DNA of 64,000 bases from Pseudomonas marginalis (GCF_001645105.1 NZ_LKEG01000049.1:42884-106883); one strand, 5' to 3'. Counted from the stretch's first letter, positions 1 through 8,114 are shown. The notes: generated by a model not told the origin, from the sequence alone. Program-made: numbers and translations.

Positions 1-693
1 ACCCTGCAAGTGGATGAACTGCTGCTGGTCAATGACTTCTCGGCCATGGCCCTGGGCATGACCCGTCTCAAGCCCGACGAATTCCGCGTGGTCTGCGCAG
101 GCACGCCGGAGCCGTTGCGCCCGGCGGTGGTGATCGGCCCGGGCACCGGCCTGGGTGTCGGTACGTTGCTGGACCTCGGCGCTGGCCGCTTTGCGGCGTT
201 GCCGGGGGAGGGCGGGCATGTCGATTTGCCGCTCAGCAGCCCACGGGAAACCCAGTTGTGGCAGCACATCTACAGCGAGATCGGCCACGTCAGTGCGGAA
301 GCCGCGTTGAGCGGTGCCGGGTTGCCGCGTCTGTACCGGGCGATTTGTGCGGTTGATGGCCACGCACCGGTCCTGGAAACGCCCGAGGCCATCACGGCCG
401 CCGGCCTGGCCGGTGACCCGGTGGCGATGGAAGTATTGGACCAGTTCAGCATCTGGCTGGGCCGCGTCGCAGGCAACAATGTGCTGACCACCGGTGGACG
501 CGCAGGTGTGTATATCGTGGGCGGGGTGATACCGAGGTTTGCCGACTTCTTTATCCACAGTGGCTTTGCCAAGAGCTTCAGTGACAAAGGCTGCATGAGC
601 GACTACTTCAAGGGCATTCCGGTGTGGTTGGTGACGGCGCCGTATTCCGGGTTGACCGGGGCGGGTGTGGCGCTCGAACAGGCTTTTGCATAG
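1..693 (+). CDS. glk: Glucokinase, 5'-truncated by the window edge
   Basis: ATP-dependent phosphorylation of cytoplasmic glucose to glucose-6-phosphate, feeding the Entner-Doudoroff pathway. The reading frame is open from the first base (Thr-Leu-Gln before the GTG at 10), so the N-terminus with the first phosphate-binding loop lies outside the window. Visible are the LVNDF segment, the second ATP loop GPGTGLGVG and the LPGEGGH substrate-binding motif, all typical of the Glk (ROK-unrelated, E. coli Glk-type) family. The neighbouring gltR/gtrS glucose regulators fit the edd-glk-gltR-gtrS order known in pseudomonads. About 230 residues are seen of a usual ~320. Confidence 0.93.
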   Translation, partial: TLQVDELLLVNDFSAMALGMTRLKPDEFRVVCAGTPEPLRPAVVIGPGTGLGVGTLLDLGAGRFAALPGEGGHVDLPLSSPRETQLWQHIYSEIGHVSAEAALSGAGLPRLYRAICAVDGHAPVLETPEAITAAGLAGDPVAMEVLDQFSIWLGRVAGNNVLTTGGRAGVYIVGGVIPRFADFFIHSGFAKSFSDKGCMSDYFKGIPVWLVTAPYSGLTGAGVALEQAFA

Positions 694-701
694 GCAGTGA
701 T

Positions 702-788
702 GGCCCTGTCGGGGGCAAGCCCCGTCCCACATTTTGATGTGTGAATACATTCAAAGTGTGGGAGGGGGCTTGCCCTCGATGAGGCCAT
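702..788. repeat. REP pair (type GTGGGAGGGGGCTTGC), intergenic glk-gltR
   Basis: Two inverted REP units face each other: GGGGCAAGCCCCGTCCCAC at about 711-730 and GTGGGAGGGGGCTTGCCC at 757-774. The left copy has lost part of its core, so the pair is imperfect. It lies between glk and gltR, two genes otherwise expected to be co-oriented and close, and can form a hairpin in RNA that would attenuate read-through. Confidence 0.85.
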
Positions 789-802
789 CAAGTACACCTC
801 AT

Positions 803-810
803 AACAACAA
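803..810 (+). promoter_or_regulatory. Crc/Hfq-type catabolite activity motif before gltR
   Basis: AACAACAA, a perfect AAnAAnAA motif, lies directly before the ribosome binding site AAGGAGG (809-815) of gltR. Hfq with Crc binds such A-rich motifs in Pseudomonas mRNAs to block translation during catabolite repression. Binding here is inferred from sequence only. Confidence 0.6.
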
Positions 811-820
811 GGAGGACCCC

Positions 821-1555
821 GTGAGTGTAATCAGTAAATCGATTCTCCTCGTCGACGACGACCAGGAAATCCGCGAATTGCTGCAGACCTACCTCAGTCG
901 CGCCGGCTTCCAGGTGCGTGGCGTGCCGGATGGCGCGGGGTTCCGCCAGGCGATGAACGAGGCGCCCTGCGACCTGGTCATCCTTGATGTGATGTTGCCA
1001 GACGAAGACGGTTTCAGCCTCTGCCGCTGGATCCGCCAGCACCCGCGCCAGGCGCAGGTGCCGATCATCATGCTCACCGCCAGTTCCGACGAGGCCGACC
1101 GCGTGATCGGCCTGGAGCTGGGCGCCGATGACTACATCGGCAAGCCTTTCAGCCCCCGCGAGCTGCAGGCGCGGATCAAGGCCTTGTTGCGCCGTTGCCA
1201 GTTCGGCCAGGAGCGCAGCAGTGGCGGCGATGTGCTGGTGTTTGATGAGTGGCGCCTGGATATGATCAGCCACCGCCTGTTCCACGTGGATGGCGAAGAG
1301 GTGATCCTCTCCGGCGCCGACTTTGCCCTGCTCAAATTATTTCTCGACCACCCGCAACAGATCCTCGACCGCGACACCATCGGCAACGCCACCCGTGGCC
1401 GCGACCTGATGCCGCTGGACCGTATCGTCGACATGGCCGTCAGCCGCCTGCGCCAACGCCTGCGCGATACCGAAAAACCGCCGAGGCTGATCCGTACGGT
1501 GCGCGGCAGTGGGTATCAACTGGCAGCCAGCGTGGTTGCCGGCAATGCCCACTGA
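821..1555 (+). CDS. gltR: Glucose transport response regulator GltR
   Basis: OmpR/PhoB-type response regulator of 244 residues: receiver domain at about 5-120 (acidic DDD pocket, phospho-acceptor Asp in LVILDVMLPDEDG, Lys in GKPF), then a winged-helix DNA-binding domain at about 140-240. In pseudomonads GltR with the kinase GtrS controls glucose uptake and Entner-Doudoroff genes. The GTG at 821 is chosen because AAGGAGG sits 6 bases upstream; an in-frame ATG at 734 would start inside the REP pair and has no ribosome binding site. It overlaps gtrS by 11 bases, indicating co-translation. Confidence 0.93.
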   Translation: MSVISKSILLVDDDQEIRELLQTYLSRAGFQVRGVPDGAGFRQAMNEAPCDLVILDVMLPDEDGFSLCRWIRQHPRQAQVPIIMLTASSDEADRVIGLELGADDYIGKPFSPRELQARIKALLRRCQFGQERSSGGDVLVFDEWRLDMISHRLFHVDGEEVILSGADFALLKLFLDHPQQILDRDTIGNATRGRDLMPLDRIVDMAVSRLRQRLRDTEKPPRLIRTVRGSGYQLAASVVAGNAH

Positions 1556-3014
1556 ACCATTGACCGAGCGCCGTCGGCGCTTCCCGGTGCCGCGCTCGCT
1601 GTTGGGGCGCATGCTGCTGCTGACGCTGCTGGCCGTGTTGTTTGCCCAGGCGCTGTCCAGTGTGATCTGGGTGTCGCAGTTGCGTGCCACCCAGCTCGAA
1701 GGGCTGGTCACCAGCGCCCGCAGCCTGGCGCATTCGATGACCGCCAGCGTGAGTTACTTCCGTTCGTTGCCGGTGGCGTATCGGCCGTTGGTGCTGGACC
1801 AATTGCGCAGCATGGGCGGCACGCGTTTTGTGGTGACCCTCAATGATCGTCCGCTGGACATGGCCATCCTGCCGCAGACCCCGCGTAAACAGGCGGTGCT
1901 CGAGGCGGTGGACGAGGTGTTGAAACAAACCCTCGGCGCCGATGTGCACATGTCGGTGGAGTTCGTCAGCGCCGAAGACCTGCGTATCTTCAACGCCGGC
2001 CTGAAACTCGATGAACTGCCGCGCTCCTGGGCGCACTACGCCCTGACCCTGGAACCGGTGAACCCGCCGGTGCTGGTCACCCAGATCCAACTCGCCCAGG
2101 GCGAATGGCTGTACATCGCCTCGCTGTTGCCCGAGCCCTACACCAGCCTTGAAGAACAAGGCCTGCCGTCCCAGCAAGTGTGGTTTATCGTGCTGACCAG
2201 CGGTTTCCTGCTGCTGTTTATCGGGTTGCTGGTGCACTGGCAGAGCCGGCCGCTCAAGCGCCTGGCGCGGGCGGCGCGGGACATGTCCCTGGGGGCCGAT
2301 GTTGAGCCGGTGGCCGAAGGCGGCGGCAGCGAAGTGGTGGAAGTAGGGCGTGCGTTCAATGCGATGCGCGAGCGCATCAGCCGCTACCTGACCGAACGCA
2401 GCCAATTGTTCAGTGCGATCTCCCACGACTTGCGCACGCCGATCACCCGCCTGCGCCTGCGCGTGGAATTGCTTGAAGACGAAAACCTGCAAGCCAAGTT
2501 TGGCCGCGACCTGGATGAGTTGGAGTTGCTGGTGAAGGGCGCGCTGCAATGTGTGAAAGACACCGATATCCACGAAAACATCGAGCCGGTCGACCTCAAC
2601 CACGTGCTCGACTGCCTGGTGGAGCCGTATCTGGCGCCTAACGGAAATGGCCGCGTGACTCAACATGGCCGCGCCCTGACCACTTATCCGGGCAAGCCGC
2701 TGGCGCTCAAGCGTTGCATCGGCAACTTGATCGACAACGCCTTGAAGTACGGGCAGAACGCGCATTTGCACATCGAGGACGATGGCGCGGAGTTCATCCT
2801 GCACGTGGATGACGAAGGCCCCGGCGTGCCGGAGCAGCGGTTGGAGCAGGTGTTCGAACCGCACTTCCGCCTGGCCGGGCAGCAGCAGGGTTACGGCTTG
2901 GGCTTGGGGATTGCGCGCAATATTGCGCATAGCCATGGCGGCGAAGTGAGTTTGCAGAATCTGCGCGAGGGTGGGTTGCGGGTCACCCTGCAACTACCGC
3001 GCGGCTTAGACTGA
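1545..3014 (+). CDS. gtrS: Sensor histidine kinase GtrS
   Basis: Inner-membrane sensor kinase of 489 residues, partner of GltR. It has a transmembrane segment near residues 20-40, a periplasmic sensor region to about 205, a second membrane segment near 212-230 and a HAMP domain. The kinase core carries an H-box (FSAISHDLRTPITR), N-box (NLIDNALKYG), G1 box (DEGPGV) and G2 box (GYGLGLGIA). The ATG at 1545 lies inside the end of gltR and gives the expected short basic N-terminus; the upstream GTG at 1509 would extend deep into gltR. In P. aeruginosa the periplasmic domain responds to 2-ketogluconate and 6-phosphogluconate; the same signal here is inferred. Confidence 0.92.
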   Translation: MPTEPLTERRRRFPVPRSLLGRMLLLTLLAVLFAQALSSVIWVSQLRATQLEGLVTSARSLAHSMTASVSYFRSLPVAYRPLVLDQLRSMGGTRFVVTLNDRPLDMAILPQTPRKQAVLEAVDEVLKQTLGADVHMSVEFVSAEDLRIFNAGLKLDELPRSWAHYALTLEPVNPPVLVTQIQLAQGEWLYIASLLPEPYTSLEEQGLPSQQVWFIVLTSGFLLLFIGLLVHWQSRPLKRLARAARDMSLGADVEPVAEGGGSEVVEVGRAFNAMRERISRYLTERSQLFSAISHDLRTPITRLRLRVELLEDENLQAKFGRDLDELELLVKGALQCVKDTDIHENIEPVDLNHVLDCLVEPYLAPNGNGRVTQHGRALTTYPGKPLALKRCIGNLIDNALKYGQNAHLHIEDDGAEFILHVDDEGPGVPEQRLEQVFEPHFRLAGQQQGYGLGLGIARNIAHSHGGEVSLQNLREGGLRVTLQLPRGLD

Positions 3015-3031
3015 ACACAAGCGGTCAACGT

Positions 3032-3119
3032 GTGGGAGGGGGCTTGCCCCCGATGACAGTGTGTCAGTCAGCTTAGTCTGTATCTGACCCACCGCAATCG
3101 GGGGCAAGCCCCCTCCCAC
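3032..3119. repeat. REP pair (type GTGGGAGGGGGCTTGC) between gtrS and the AraC-type gene
   Basis: Inverted REP units GTGGGAGGGGGCTTGCCCCC (from 3032) and its complement (ending 3119) flank about 40 bases, which themselves contain a short near-palindrome (TGTCAGTCAG... CTGA). It sits between convergent genes, the usual site for these elements, and could act as a bidirectional transcription stop. Confidence 0.92.
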
Positions 3120-3137
3120 ATTTTGATCTTCATTGGT

Positions 3138-4067
3138 TCAGATGCTCTGGCGCAACCGCGCCAGGTCACGCAATGGCGGCGCACCAAAAAGCCGGCTGTA
3201 CTCGCGGCTGAACTGCGACGGGCTTTCATACCCCACGCGATACCCCGCCGCCGACGCTTCCAACCCTTCGGCAATCATCAATCGCCGGGCCTCCTGCAAG
3301 CGCAGTTGCTTCTGATATTGCAGCGGACTCATGGCGGTGATTGCTTTGAAGCGGTGGTGCAAGGTCGAGACGCTCAGGTTCACTTCCTTGGCCAGGTCAT
3401 CGATGCGCAGCGGTTGTTCGTAGTTGCCATTCAACCACTTGATCGCCTGGCTGACGCGATGGCTCTGACTGTTGGCCACGGCAATTTCATACAGCCGATA
3501 ACCCTGCGGGCCCCGCAGCAGGCGATAGAGAATTTCCCGGTTGATCAATGGCGCGAGCATCGCGATATCTTTGGGCGTATCGAGCAGGCGCGCCAGGCGC
3601 AGCACGGCGTCGAGCAATTGGGTGTCGATACGGTCCACGTACATGCCACGGGAGGTTGGACGCGTCGGCACGCCCATCGGGCCGGCTTCGGCAATCAAGG
3701 CGGTGAGCTGGGCCGGGTCGATGTTGATGCGTACTGACAGGTTCGGGTCTTGCGGGGTGGCATCAATGATCCGCCCGGCCACCGGCATGGCCACCGAAAA
3801 GACTAAATAGTTGAGCGGGTCGTAGGCGAAGATTTCGTCAGCCAGGCGCACTTCCTTGCTGCCGCTGGCCAGAATGCACAGGGCCGGCTCGACCAGCACC
3901 GGCATGAAGTCGCGCGGCGTGTTGTGGCGGTTCAGGTACAGCGTCGTGATGGCCGTGCCGTAGGAGCCTTCTTCCCAGGTATGCCGGTGCACGATACTGG
4001 CCAGCTCGGCGCGCTGTTTTTCCATCTCGGCATCGAGGGGGATGGATTTGGATTCGGGCGACGGCAT
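3138..4067 (-). CDS. AraC family transcriptional regulator (AraC_N type)
   Basis: Regulator of 309 residues with an N-terminal AraC_N cupin-like domain (about 25-185) and a C-terminal double helix-turn-helix of the AraC/XylS type (about 205-305, including the LAKEVNLSVSTLHHRFK helix and the VGYESPSQFSREYSRLFG segment). Start at 4067 is supported by GAGGACG 8 bases upstream. Such proteins usually control a divergent gene; here that is the small monooxygenase-like gene at 4396, and the shared upstream region contains two inverted copies of TGCACAATCC. The effector is unknown. Confidence 0.88.
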   Translation of the reverse strand: MPSPESKSIPLDAEMEKQRAELASIVHRHTWEEGSYGTAITTLYLNRHNTPRDFMPVLVEPALCILASGSKEVRLADEIFAYDPLNYLVFSVAMPVAGRIIDATPQDPNLSVRINIDPAQLTALIAEAGPMGVPTRPTSRGMYVDRIDTQLLDAVLRLARLLDTPKDIAMLAPLINREILYRLLRGPQGYRLYEIAVANSQSHRVSQAIKWLNGNYEQPLRIDDLAKEVNLSVSTLHHRFKAITAMSPLQYQKQLRLQEARRLMIAEGLEASAAGYRVGYESPSQFSREYSRLFGAPPLRDLARLRQSI

Positions 4068-4395
4068 GGGGCGTCCTCTACAGGCTGCGGTGATGGGGGC
4101 AAGCTTAGCGGCGACGGTTCAAACAGTGTTACGTCGATTCTGCACAATCCTTGCCTGATCCTGCGCCATATCGTGAATCAGGCAAGCAGCTGGCCTGTCA
4201 TCTCCCTGAAACACGGCGTTTGCCCGTGGAATAAAGCCCTGGGCCGAACGTCCTCTCTACGCTTCTCGCAGGATTGTGCAATAAGCCGGCAGGAATCGAC
4301 TAACCGCGTGCTCACCCGCGCCGTTATCTTTGATCCTGTGGCAACACACCCTCACAGTGCTTGCCGAGCATCACTTCTCAACGGGAGAGTCGAAC
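4068..4395. promoter_or_regulatory. Divergent control region with inverted TGCACAATCC sites
   Basis: This 328-base gap holds two copies of a TGCACAATCC element in opposite orientation, at 4141-4150 and, reversed, at 4271-4280. An inverted repeat TTGCCTGAT/ATCAGGCAA occupies 4151-4159 and 4177-4185, directly beside the first copy. No open reading frame of interest lies here. The arrangement suggests operators for the adjacent AraC-type regulator, acting on itself and on the divergent gene. Confidence 0.5.
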
Positions 4396-4737
4396 ATGTC
4401 CACCCCCATTCCCGCGAGCCATATGGCCTTTATCCGCGCCCGCACCGGGTGCAGCACCGAACTCGGTGCACGCTTGAGCAGTTTGATCGAACCCGGCCGC
4501 CAGGCTCAGGGTTGCCTGCAATTCTCGTTGCAGCATTCCCAGGTCGACCCTGATGTCTGGCTGATCTCCGGTTTCTGGAGCAGCGAGCAGGCGATGAGCG
4601 CCTACTTCGACTCTCCGGCCCTGATGATCTTTACCGAGCTGTTGAACGACATGGTCGTGCGCAGCATGGACTTCCAGACCTTCACCGATGCATCCGCCGC
4701 GAATGCCTACGGCGAGTACCTGCAACTCGCCGGCTGA
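4396..4737 (+). CDS. ABM-domain (antibiotic biosynthesis monooxygenase-like) small protein
   Basis: Small soluble protein of 113 residues with the ferredoxin-like ABM fold pattern: an early beta segment, a helix rich in Arg/Leu (GARLSSLIEPGRQAQGCLQFSL), then DVWLISGFWSSEQAMSAYFDSPA, typical of dimeric cofactor-free monooxygenases and related stress proteins. The ATG at 4396 is preceded by GGGAGAG; the open frame upstream to 4330 lacks a binding site. It is divergent from the AraC regulator and presumably under its control. No substrate can be assigned. Confidence 0.72.
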   Translation: MSTPIPASHMAFIRARTGCSTELGARLSSLIEPGRQAQGCLQFSLQHSQVDPDVWLISGFWSSEQAMSAYFDSPALMIFTELLNDMVVRSMDFQTFTDASAANAYGEYLQLAG

Positions 4738-4781
4738 TCAGGTTTAGAATGGCCGACTTTCCATTGGCCAGGACCTGCAAC

Positions 4782-5027
4782 ATGGCACGTAAACAATTTG
4801 CCCACCACGAAGCCGTATCCGCCGTAGTACCGGGTGAAGGTGGCTACAGCGCCGCCGTCGCCGTCAAGGCACTGGATGGCATGGGCGCACCGAAGTTTCA
4901 CAAGATCCTTGATGGACAGACGTTCAAGACCGCTTCTGACGCCGACGATGCAGCGACGGTGCAATTGGAGCGATTGGTCGATGTGGACGAAGACGGTCAA
5001 CTGACCTGGGCAGCCGCCGCAAACTAA
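4782..5027 (+). CDS. Conserved hypothetical protein, 81 residues
   Basis: I do not recognise a named family. The product is soluble, acidic at the C-terminus (DADDAATVQLERLVDVDEDGQ), with no signal peptide or membrane segment. The ATG at 4782 is preferred because AGGA lies 9 bases upstream; the alternative ATG at 4749 has none. It stands alone between the ABM gene and a REP pair, and codon use resembles its neighbours, so it is probably a native gene. Confidence 0.6.
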   Translation: MARKQFAHHEAVSAVVPGEGGYSAAVAVKALDGMGAPKFHKILDGQTFKTASDADDAATVQLERLVDVDEDGQLTWAAAAN

Positions 5028-5034
5028 ACCACAC

Positions 5035-5121
5035 GTGGGAGGGGGCTTGCTCCCGATAGCGGTGTATCAGCTAAAGGTTTGCTGATTGACCCCCTGCTAT
5101 CGGGAGCAAGCCCCCTCCCAC
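5035..5121. repeat. REP pair (variant GTGGGAGGGGGCTTGCTCCC)
   Basis: Inverted units start at 5035 and end at 5121, both with the matching variant core CTTGCTCCCGAT / ATCGGGAGCAAG. The same substitution in both arms keeps the hairpin paired, which indicates compensatory change or inheritance as a unit. It lies between convergent genes. Confidence 0.9.
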
Positions 5122-5141
5122 AGTGTTGACGGCATTTTCAG

Positions 5142-5774
5142 TCAGGGTTTGGTGGCACCTGGCCGGTACATCTTGAACAGCGCCTCCGGCCCCAACTGGA
5201 AGTAATCCGCCGGGCCACCACCGCGCAAAATCGGCTCGGCGGCGGCGGTGTCGTAGACCCCATCCTTGAGCAGCCACTTGGCGATGTGCACCGCGACCAC
5301 CTCGCCCAGCACCAGCCAACTCGGCACCAACGCTTTGTCCGCACGTTGCAACTGGATGATCTGCGTCACCTTGCACTCGAAAGACACCGGGCTCTCGCCC
5401 ACCCGTGGCACGCCAACGATCTTGGAAGCCACCGGCGTCAGGCCGGACAACTCGAACTCGTTGACCTCGGGGGAAACGGCGGCGCAACTCTGGTTCATCT
5501 GCTCGGCCAGCGGGCGGGTCGCCAGGTTCCACACAAACTCGCCGGTCTGTTCGATGTTGTTCAGGCTGTCTTTGCGCCCGACACTGGAAAACCCGATGAT
5601 CGGCGGAATGTAGTTGAACGCATTGAAGAAGCTGTAGGGCGCCAGGTTCAGGCGGCCTTCACTGTCGTGTGACGAAATCCAGCCGATCGGCCGTGGCCCG
5701 ACGATGGCATTGAACGGGTCATGGGGCAGGCCGTGGCCGTTGGCGGGTTCGTAGAAGTGGATATCGTCGGACAT
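5142..5774 (-). CDS. Flavin reductase family protein (FMN-binding split barrel)
   Basis: Flavin reductase-like protein of 210 residues. The N-terminal AIVGPRPIGWISS motif, followed by NLAPYSFFNAFNYIPPIIGFS, is the FMN-binding signature of the flavoredoxin/flavin-reductase split-barrel family; FECKV marks the C-terminal half of the barrel. Such enzymes use NAD(P)H to reduce FMN for partner oxygenases or serve as flavoproteins. Start at 5774 has AGGA 9 bases upstream; the longer frame to 5882 adds an atypical leader. No partner oxygenase is adjacent, so its role is open. Confidence 0.85.
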   Translation of the reverse strand: MSDDIHFYEPANGHGLPHDPFNAIVGPRPIGWISSHDSEGRLNLAPYSFFNAFNYIPPIIGFSSVGRKDSLNNIEQTGEFVWNLATRPLAEQMNQSCAAVSPEVNEFELSGLTPVASKIVGVPRVGESPVSFECKVTQIIQLQRADKALVPSWLVLGEVVAVHIAKWLLKDGVYDTAAAEPILRGGGPADYFQLGPEALFKMYRPGATKP

Positions 5775-5950
5775 GGCCGGGTTCCTGCTGTTGGCTTCGT
5801 TGAGGTGGCCATACTGCAACCCAAGGCGGCTAATTTCCATCGGCGATATGGAATTTTCATTCCTCGCCCACCTATTTTTCACAGTTCCCCGTTCAGTCTG
5901 CGCCCAAGGTCGACACCCCCATAAGACTGAACCTTGGAGCCTTCTACCGC

Positions 5951-6706
5951 ATGAACAAACTTCCTCAGATCACCCTCGCGTTCTGGGTCATGAAAATCTG
6001 CGCAACCACCCTAGGCGAAACCGCCGGGGATTTGCTGTCGATGACGCTGAATGTCGGTTATGCCATCAGCTCAATGATCCTGATCAGCGTGTTCCTGGTC
6101 ACCTTGGTGACGCAACTCTGGTCCAAAACCTACAACCCCGTGCTCTACTGGATCGTGATCCTGTCCACCAGCACCGCCGGCACTACGATGTCGGACTTCA
6201 TGGACCGCACCCTCGGCCTGGGCTACGCCACGGGGTCGATGATCCTGATTGTGATCCTGATGATCATCTTTGCCGTGTGGCACCTCAGTGGTGACTCGCT
6301 GAACGTGAACAAGGTGCAGACCTTCCGAGGTGAGTTGTTCTACTGGATGGCGATCCTGTTCTCCAACACCTTGGGCACGGCCTTGGGCGATTTCCTCGCG
6401 GACGATTCGGGGCTTGGTTTTGGCGGTGGCGCCTTGTTGATCGGCTCGACCATCGCCGCGGTGGTGGCGCTCAAGTACTTCACCCGGATCTCGTCGGTGC
6501 TGTTGTTCTGGGTGGCGTTTGTGTTGACGCGGCCATTCGGCGCAACACTGGGGGACTTTCTCACCAAGCCCCATGAAAAGGGCGGATTGGACTTTGGCAC
6601 GGTGGGGTCGTCGGCGGTGTTGGCGGGTGTGTTGCTGGTGATGATTGTGGCTGCATCGTATGCGCAGCGGCGGTATGGGCAGCGTGAGGTTGCGGAACTG
6701 TCCTGA
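5951..6706 (+). CDS. COG4705-type multi-spanning membrane protein with fourfold internal repeat
   Basis: Integral membrane protein of 251 residues with about seven or eight hydrophobic segments. Four internal repeats each pair an aromatic-Trp dipeptide (F11-W12, Y66-W67, Y131-W132, F186-W187) with a following small-residue/acid motif: TLGET-GD near 20-27, TTMSD 78-82, TALGD 143-147, ATLGD 198-202. The acids lie within predicted membrane helices, suggesting a buried ion or solute path. The family (uncharacterised membrane-anchored protein COG4705) has no role I can state with certainty. GGAG lies upstream of the ATG at 5951, and a convergent terminator follows. Confidence 0.75.
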   Translation: MNKLPQITLAFWVMKICATTLGETAGDLLSMTLNVGYAISSMILISVFLVTLVTQLWSKTYNPVLYWIVILSTSTAGTTMSDFMDRTLGLGYATGSMILIVILMIIFAVWHLSGDSLNVNKVQTFRGELFYWMAILFSNTLGTALGDFLADDSGLGFGGGALLIGSTIAAVVALKYFTRISSVLLFWVAFVLTRPFGATLGDFLTKPHEKGGLDFGTVGSSAVLAGVLLVMIVAASYAQRRYGQREVAELS

Positions 6707-6712
6707 TCTCAC

Positions 6713-6750
6713 AAAAAAGGGCTGTGTCATCTGCTGACACAGCCCTTTTT
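6713..6750. terminator. Bidirectional terminator between COG4705 gene and MFS gene
   Basis: Stem GGGCTGTGTCA/TGACACAGCCC with a 5-base loop, A-tract before and T-tract after, so it can stop transcription from both convergent genes. Confidence 0.9.
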
Positions 6751-6767
6751 GCAGGACTGGCGAAGCG

Positions 6768-8087
6768 TTAGTCAGTGGTGATACGTGAATGCTTGCGCGT
6801 GTCCTTCATGGTCACGTAGACCACCAGCGACACCGCGATGCATGCGGTCACATACCAGTAGTAGCCGGTCTCCATGCCGATGCTCTTGAACCACAGCGCG
6901 ATGTATTCAGCGGTACCGCCGAAGATCGACACCGTCAGCGCATATGGCAGGCCCACGCCCAGGGCGCGGATTTCGGTCGGGAACAGTTCGGCTTTCACCA
7001 CGGCGTTGATCGAGGTGTAGCCGCTGACGATGATCAGCGCAGCCATGATCAGGAAGAACGCGCCCCACCAGGACTGGATGGTGTGCAGGGTGGTGAGGAT
7101 CGGCACGGTGAACAGCGTGCCGAGGATACCGAAGGCGATCAGGATCGGCCGACGGCCTACCTTGTCCGACAGCCCACCGACGATCGGTTGCAGGCACATG
7201 AACAGGAACAGCGTCGCCGCCGAGATGGTGGTGGAGTCGGAAATGCTCATGCCGACGGTGTTCACCAGGTATTTCTGCATGTAGGTGGTGTAGGTGTAGA
7301 ACGCCAGCGTACCGCCCATGGTCAGGCCGACCACGGTCAGCAGTTCCTTGGGGTGGCGCATCAAGGTGCGCATGGCGCTTTCCTTGGCTTTTTCCTTTTT
7401 GGTGAACGACTCGGTTTCTTCCATGCCGCGACGCAGGTACAGCGCGACCACCGCACACAGGGCGCCAATGGCGAACGGGATACGCCAGCCCCAGGCATAC
7501 AGTTGCTCGGTGGTCAGCACTTGTTGCAGCACGATCAGTACTGCCAGGGCGATGAGCTGGCCGGAGATCAGGGTCACGTACTGGAAGCTGGAGTAGAAAC
7601 CGCGACGTTCCTTGGTCGCCATCTCGCTGAGGTAAGTGGCGGAGGTGCCGTATTCGCCGCCGACCGACAGGCCCTGCAGCAAACGGGCAAATACCAGCAG
7701 GATCGGCGCACCGATACCGATGATTTCATAGCCAGGGCTCAGGGCAATCAGCAGCGAGCCGAAGCACATCAGGTAGACCGAGGCCATCAAGGCCTTTTTA
7801 CGTCCGACTTTGTCGGCATACAGGCCCATCAGCCAGCCACCGATCGGGCGCATCAGGAAGCCCACGGCGAAGATCGCGGCGGTGTTGAGCAGTTGGGCGG
7901 TGGTGTCGCCTTTCGGGAAGAAGGCTTTGGCGAAGTACAGCGAGAAAGCGGCGTAGACGTACCAGTCGTACCACTCGACCATGTTGCCGACCGATCCGCT
8001 GAAGATCGATTTGATCCGGCTGGACGTGGTGCGCTCTTTCGCCGGCGCAGCCGCCGACCCCAGAGGCAGGGAGTTGGAGTTATCCAT
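6768..8087 (-). CDS. MFS dicarboxylate/2-oxoglutarate:proton symporter (KgtP/PcaT type)
   Basis: Inner-membrane symporter of 439 residues, twelve membrane segments, of the metabolite:H+ symporter branch: NMVEWYDWYVYA in helix 1, RPIGGWLMGLYADKVGRKKAL after helix 2, and VGGEYGTSATYLSE in helix 5 are hallmarks shared with KgtP. Likely substrate 2-oxoglutarate or a related dicarboxylate. Start at 8087 has AAGGA upstream, unlike the in-frame ATG at 8102. Upstream lie a sigma-54 promoter, paired activator sites and an AAnAAnAA motif, and the next genes encode a DctB/DctD-like system, consistent with substrate induction and catabolite repression. Confidence 0.88.
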   Translation of the reverse strand: MDNSNSLPLGSAAAPAKERTTSSRIKSIFSGSVGNMVEWYDWYVYAAFSLYFAKAFFPKGDTTAQLLNTAAIFAVGFLMRPIGGWLMGLYADKVGRKKALMASVYLMCFGSLLIALSPGYEIIGIGAPILLVFARLLQGLSVGGEYGTSATYLSEMATKERRGFYSSFQYVTLISGQLIALAVLIVLQQVLTTEQLYAWGWRIPFAIGALCAVVALYLRRGMEETESFTKKEKAKESAMRTLMRHPKELLTVVGLTMGGTLAFYTYTTYMQKYLVNTVGMSISDSTTISAATLFLFMCLQPIVGGLSDKVGRRPILIAFGILGTLFTVPILTTLHTIQSWWGAFFLIMAALIIVSGYTSINAVVKAELFPTEIRALGVGLPYALTVSIFGGTAEYIALWFKSIGMETGYYWYVTACIAVSLVVYVTMKDTRKHSRITTD

Positions 8088-8106
8088 TGAAGGATCCTTC
8101 ATCTAG

Positions 8107-8114
8107 TTGTTTTT
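8107..8114 (-). promoter_or_regulatory. Crc/Hfq-type motif in the symporter mRNA leader
   Basis: On the minus strand AAAAACAA, a perfect AAnAAnAA motif, lies about 20 bases before the symporter start codon and just upstream of its AAGGA ribosome binding site. This placement is typical of Hfq/Crc-repressed carbon uptake genes. Inferred from sequence. Confidence 0.6.

Noticed and set aside
1440..2993. Long minus-strand open frame of 517 codons opposite gtrS
   Set aside because: It is antisense to a clear histidine kinase; high GC at third positions produces such frames, and the translation is Gln/His-rich without domain motifs.
6789..8090. 433-codon plus-strand frame opposite the MFS symporter
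   Set aside because: Composition is Gln/Asp/His/Gly-rich noise typical of antisense frames, with no recognisable domain.
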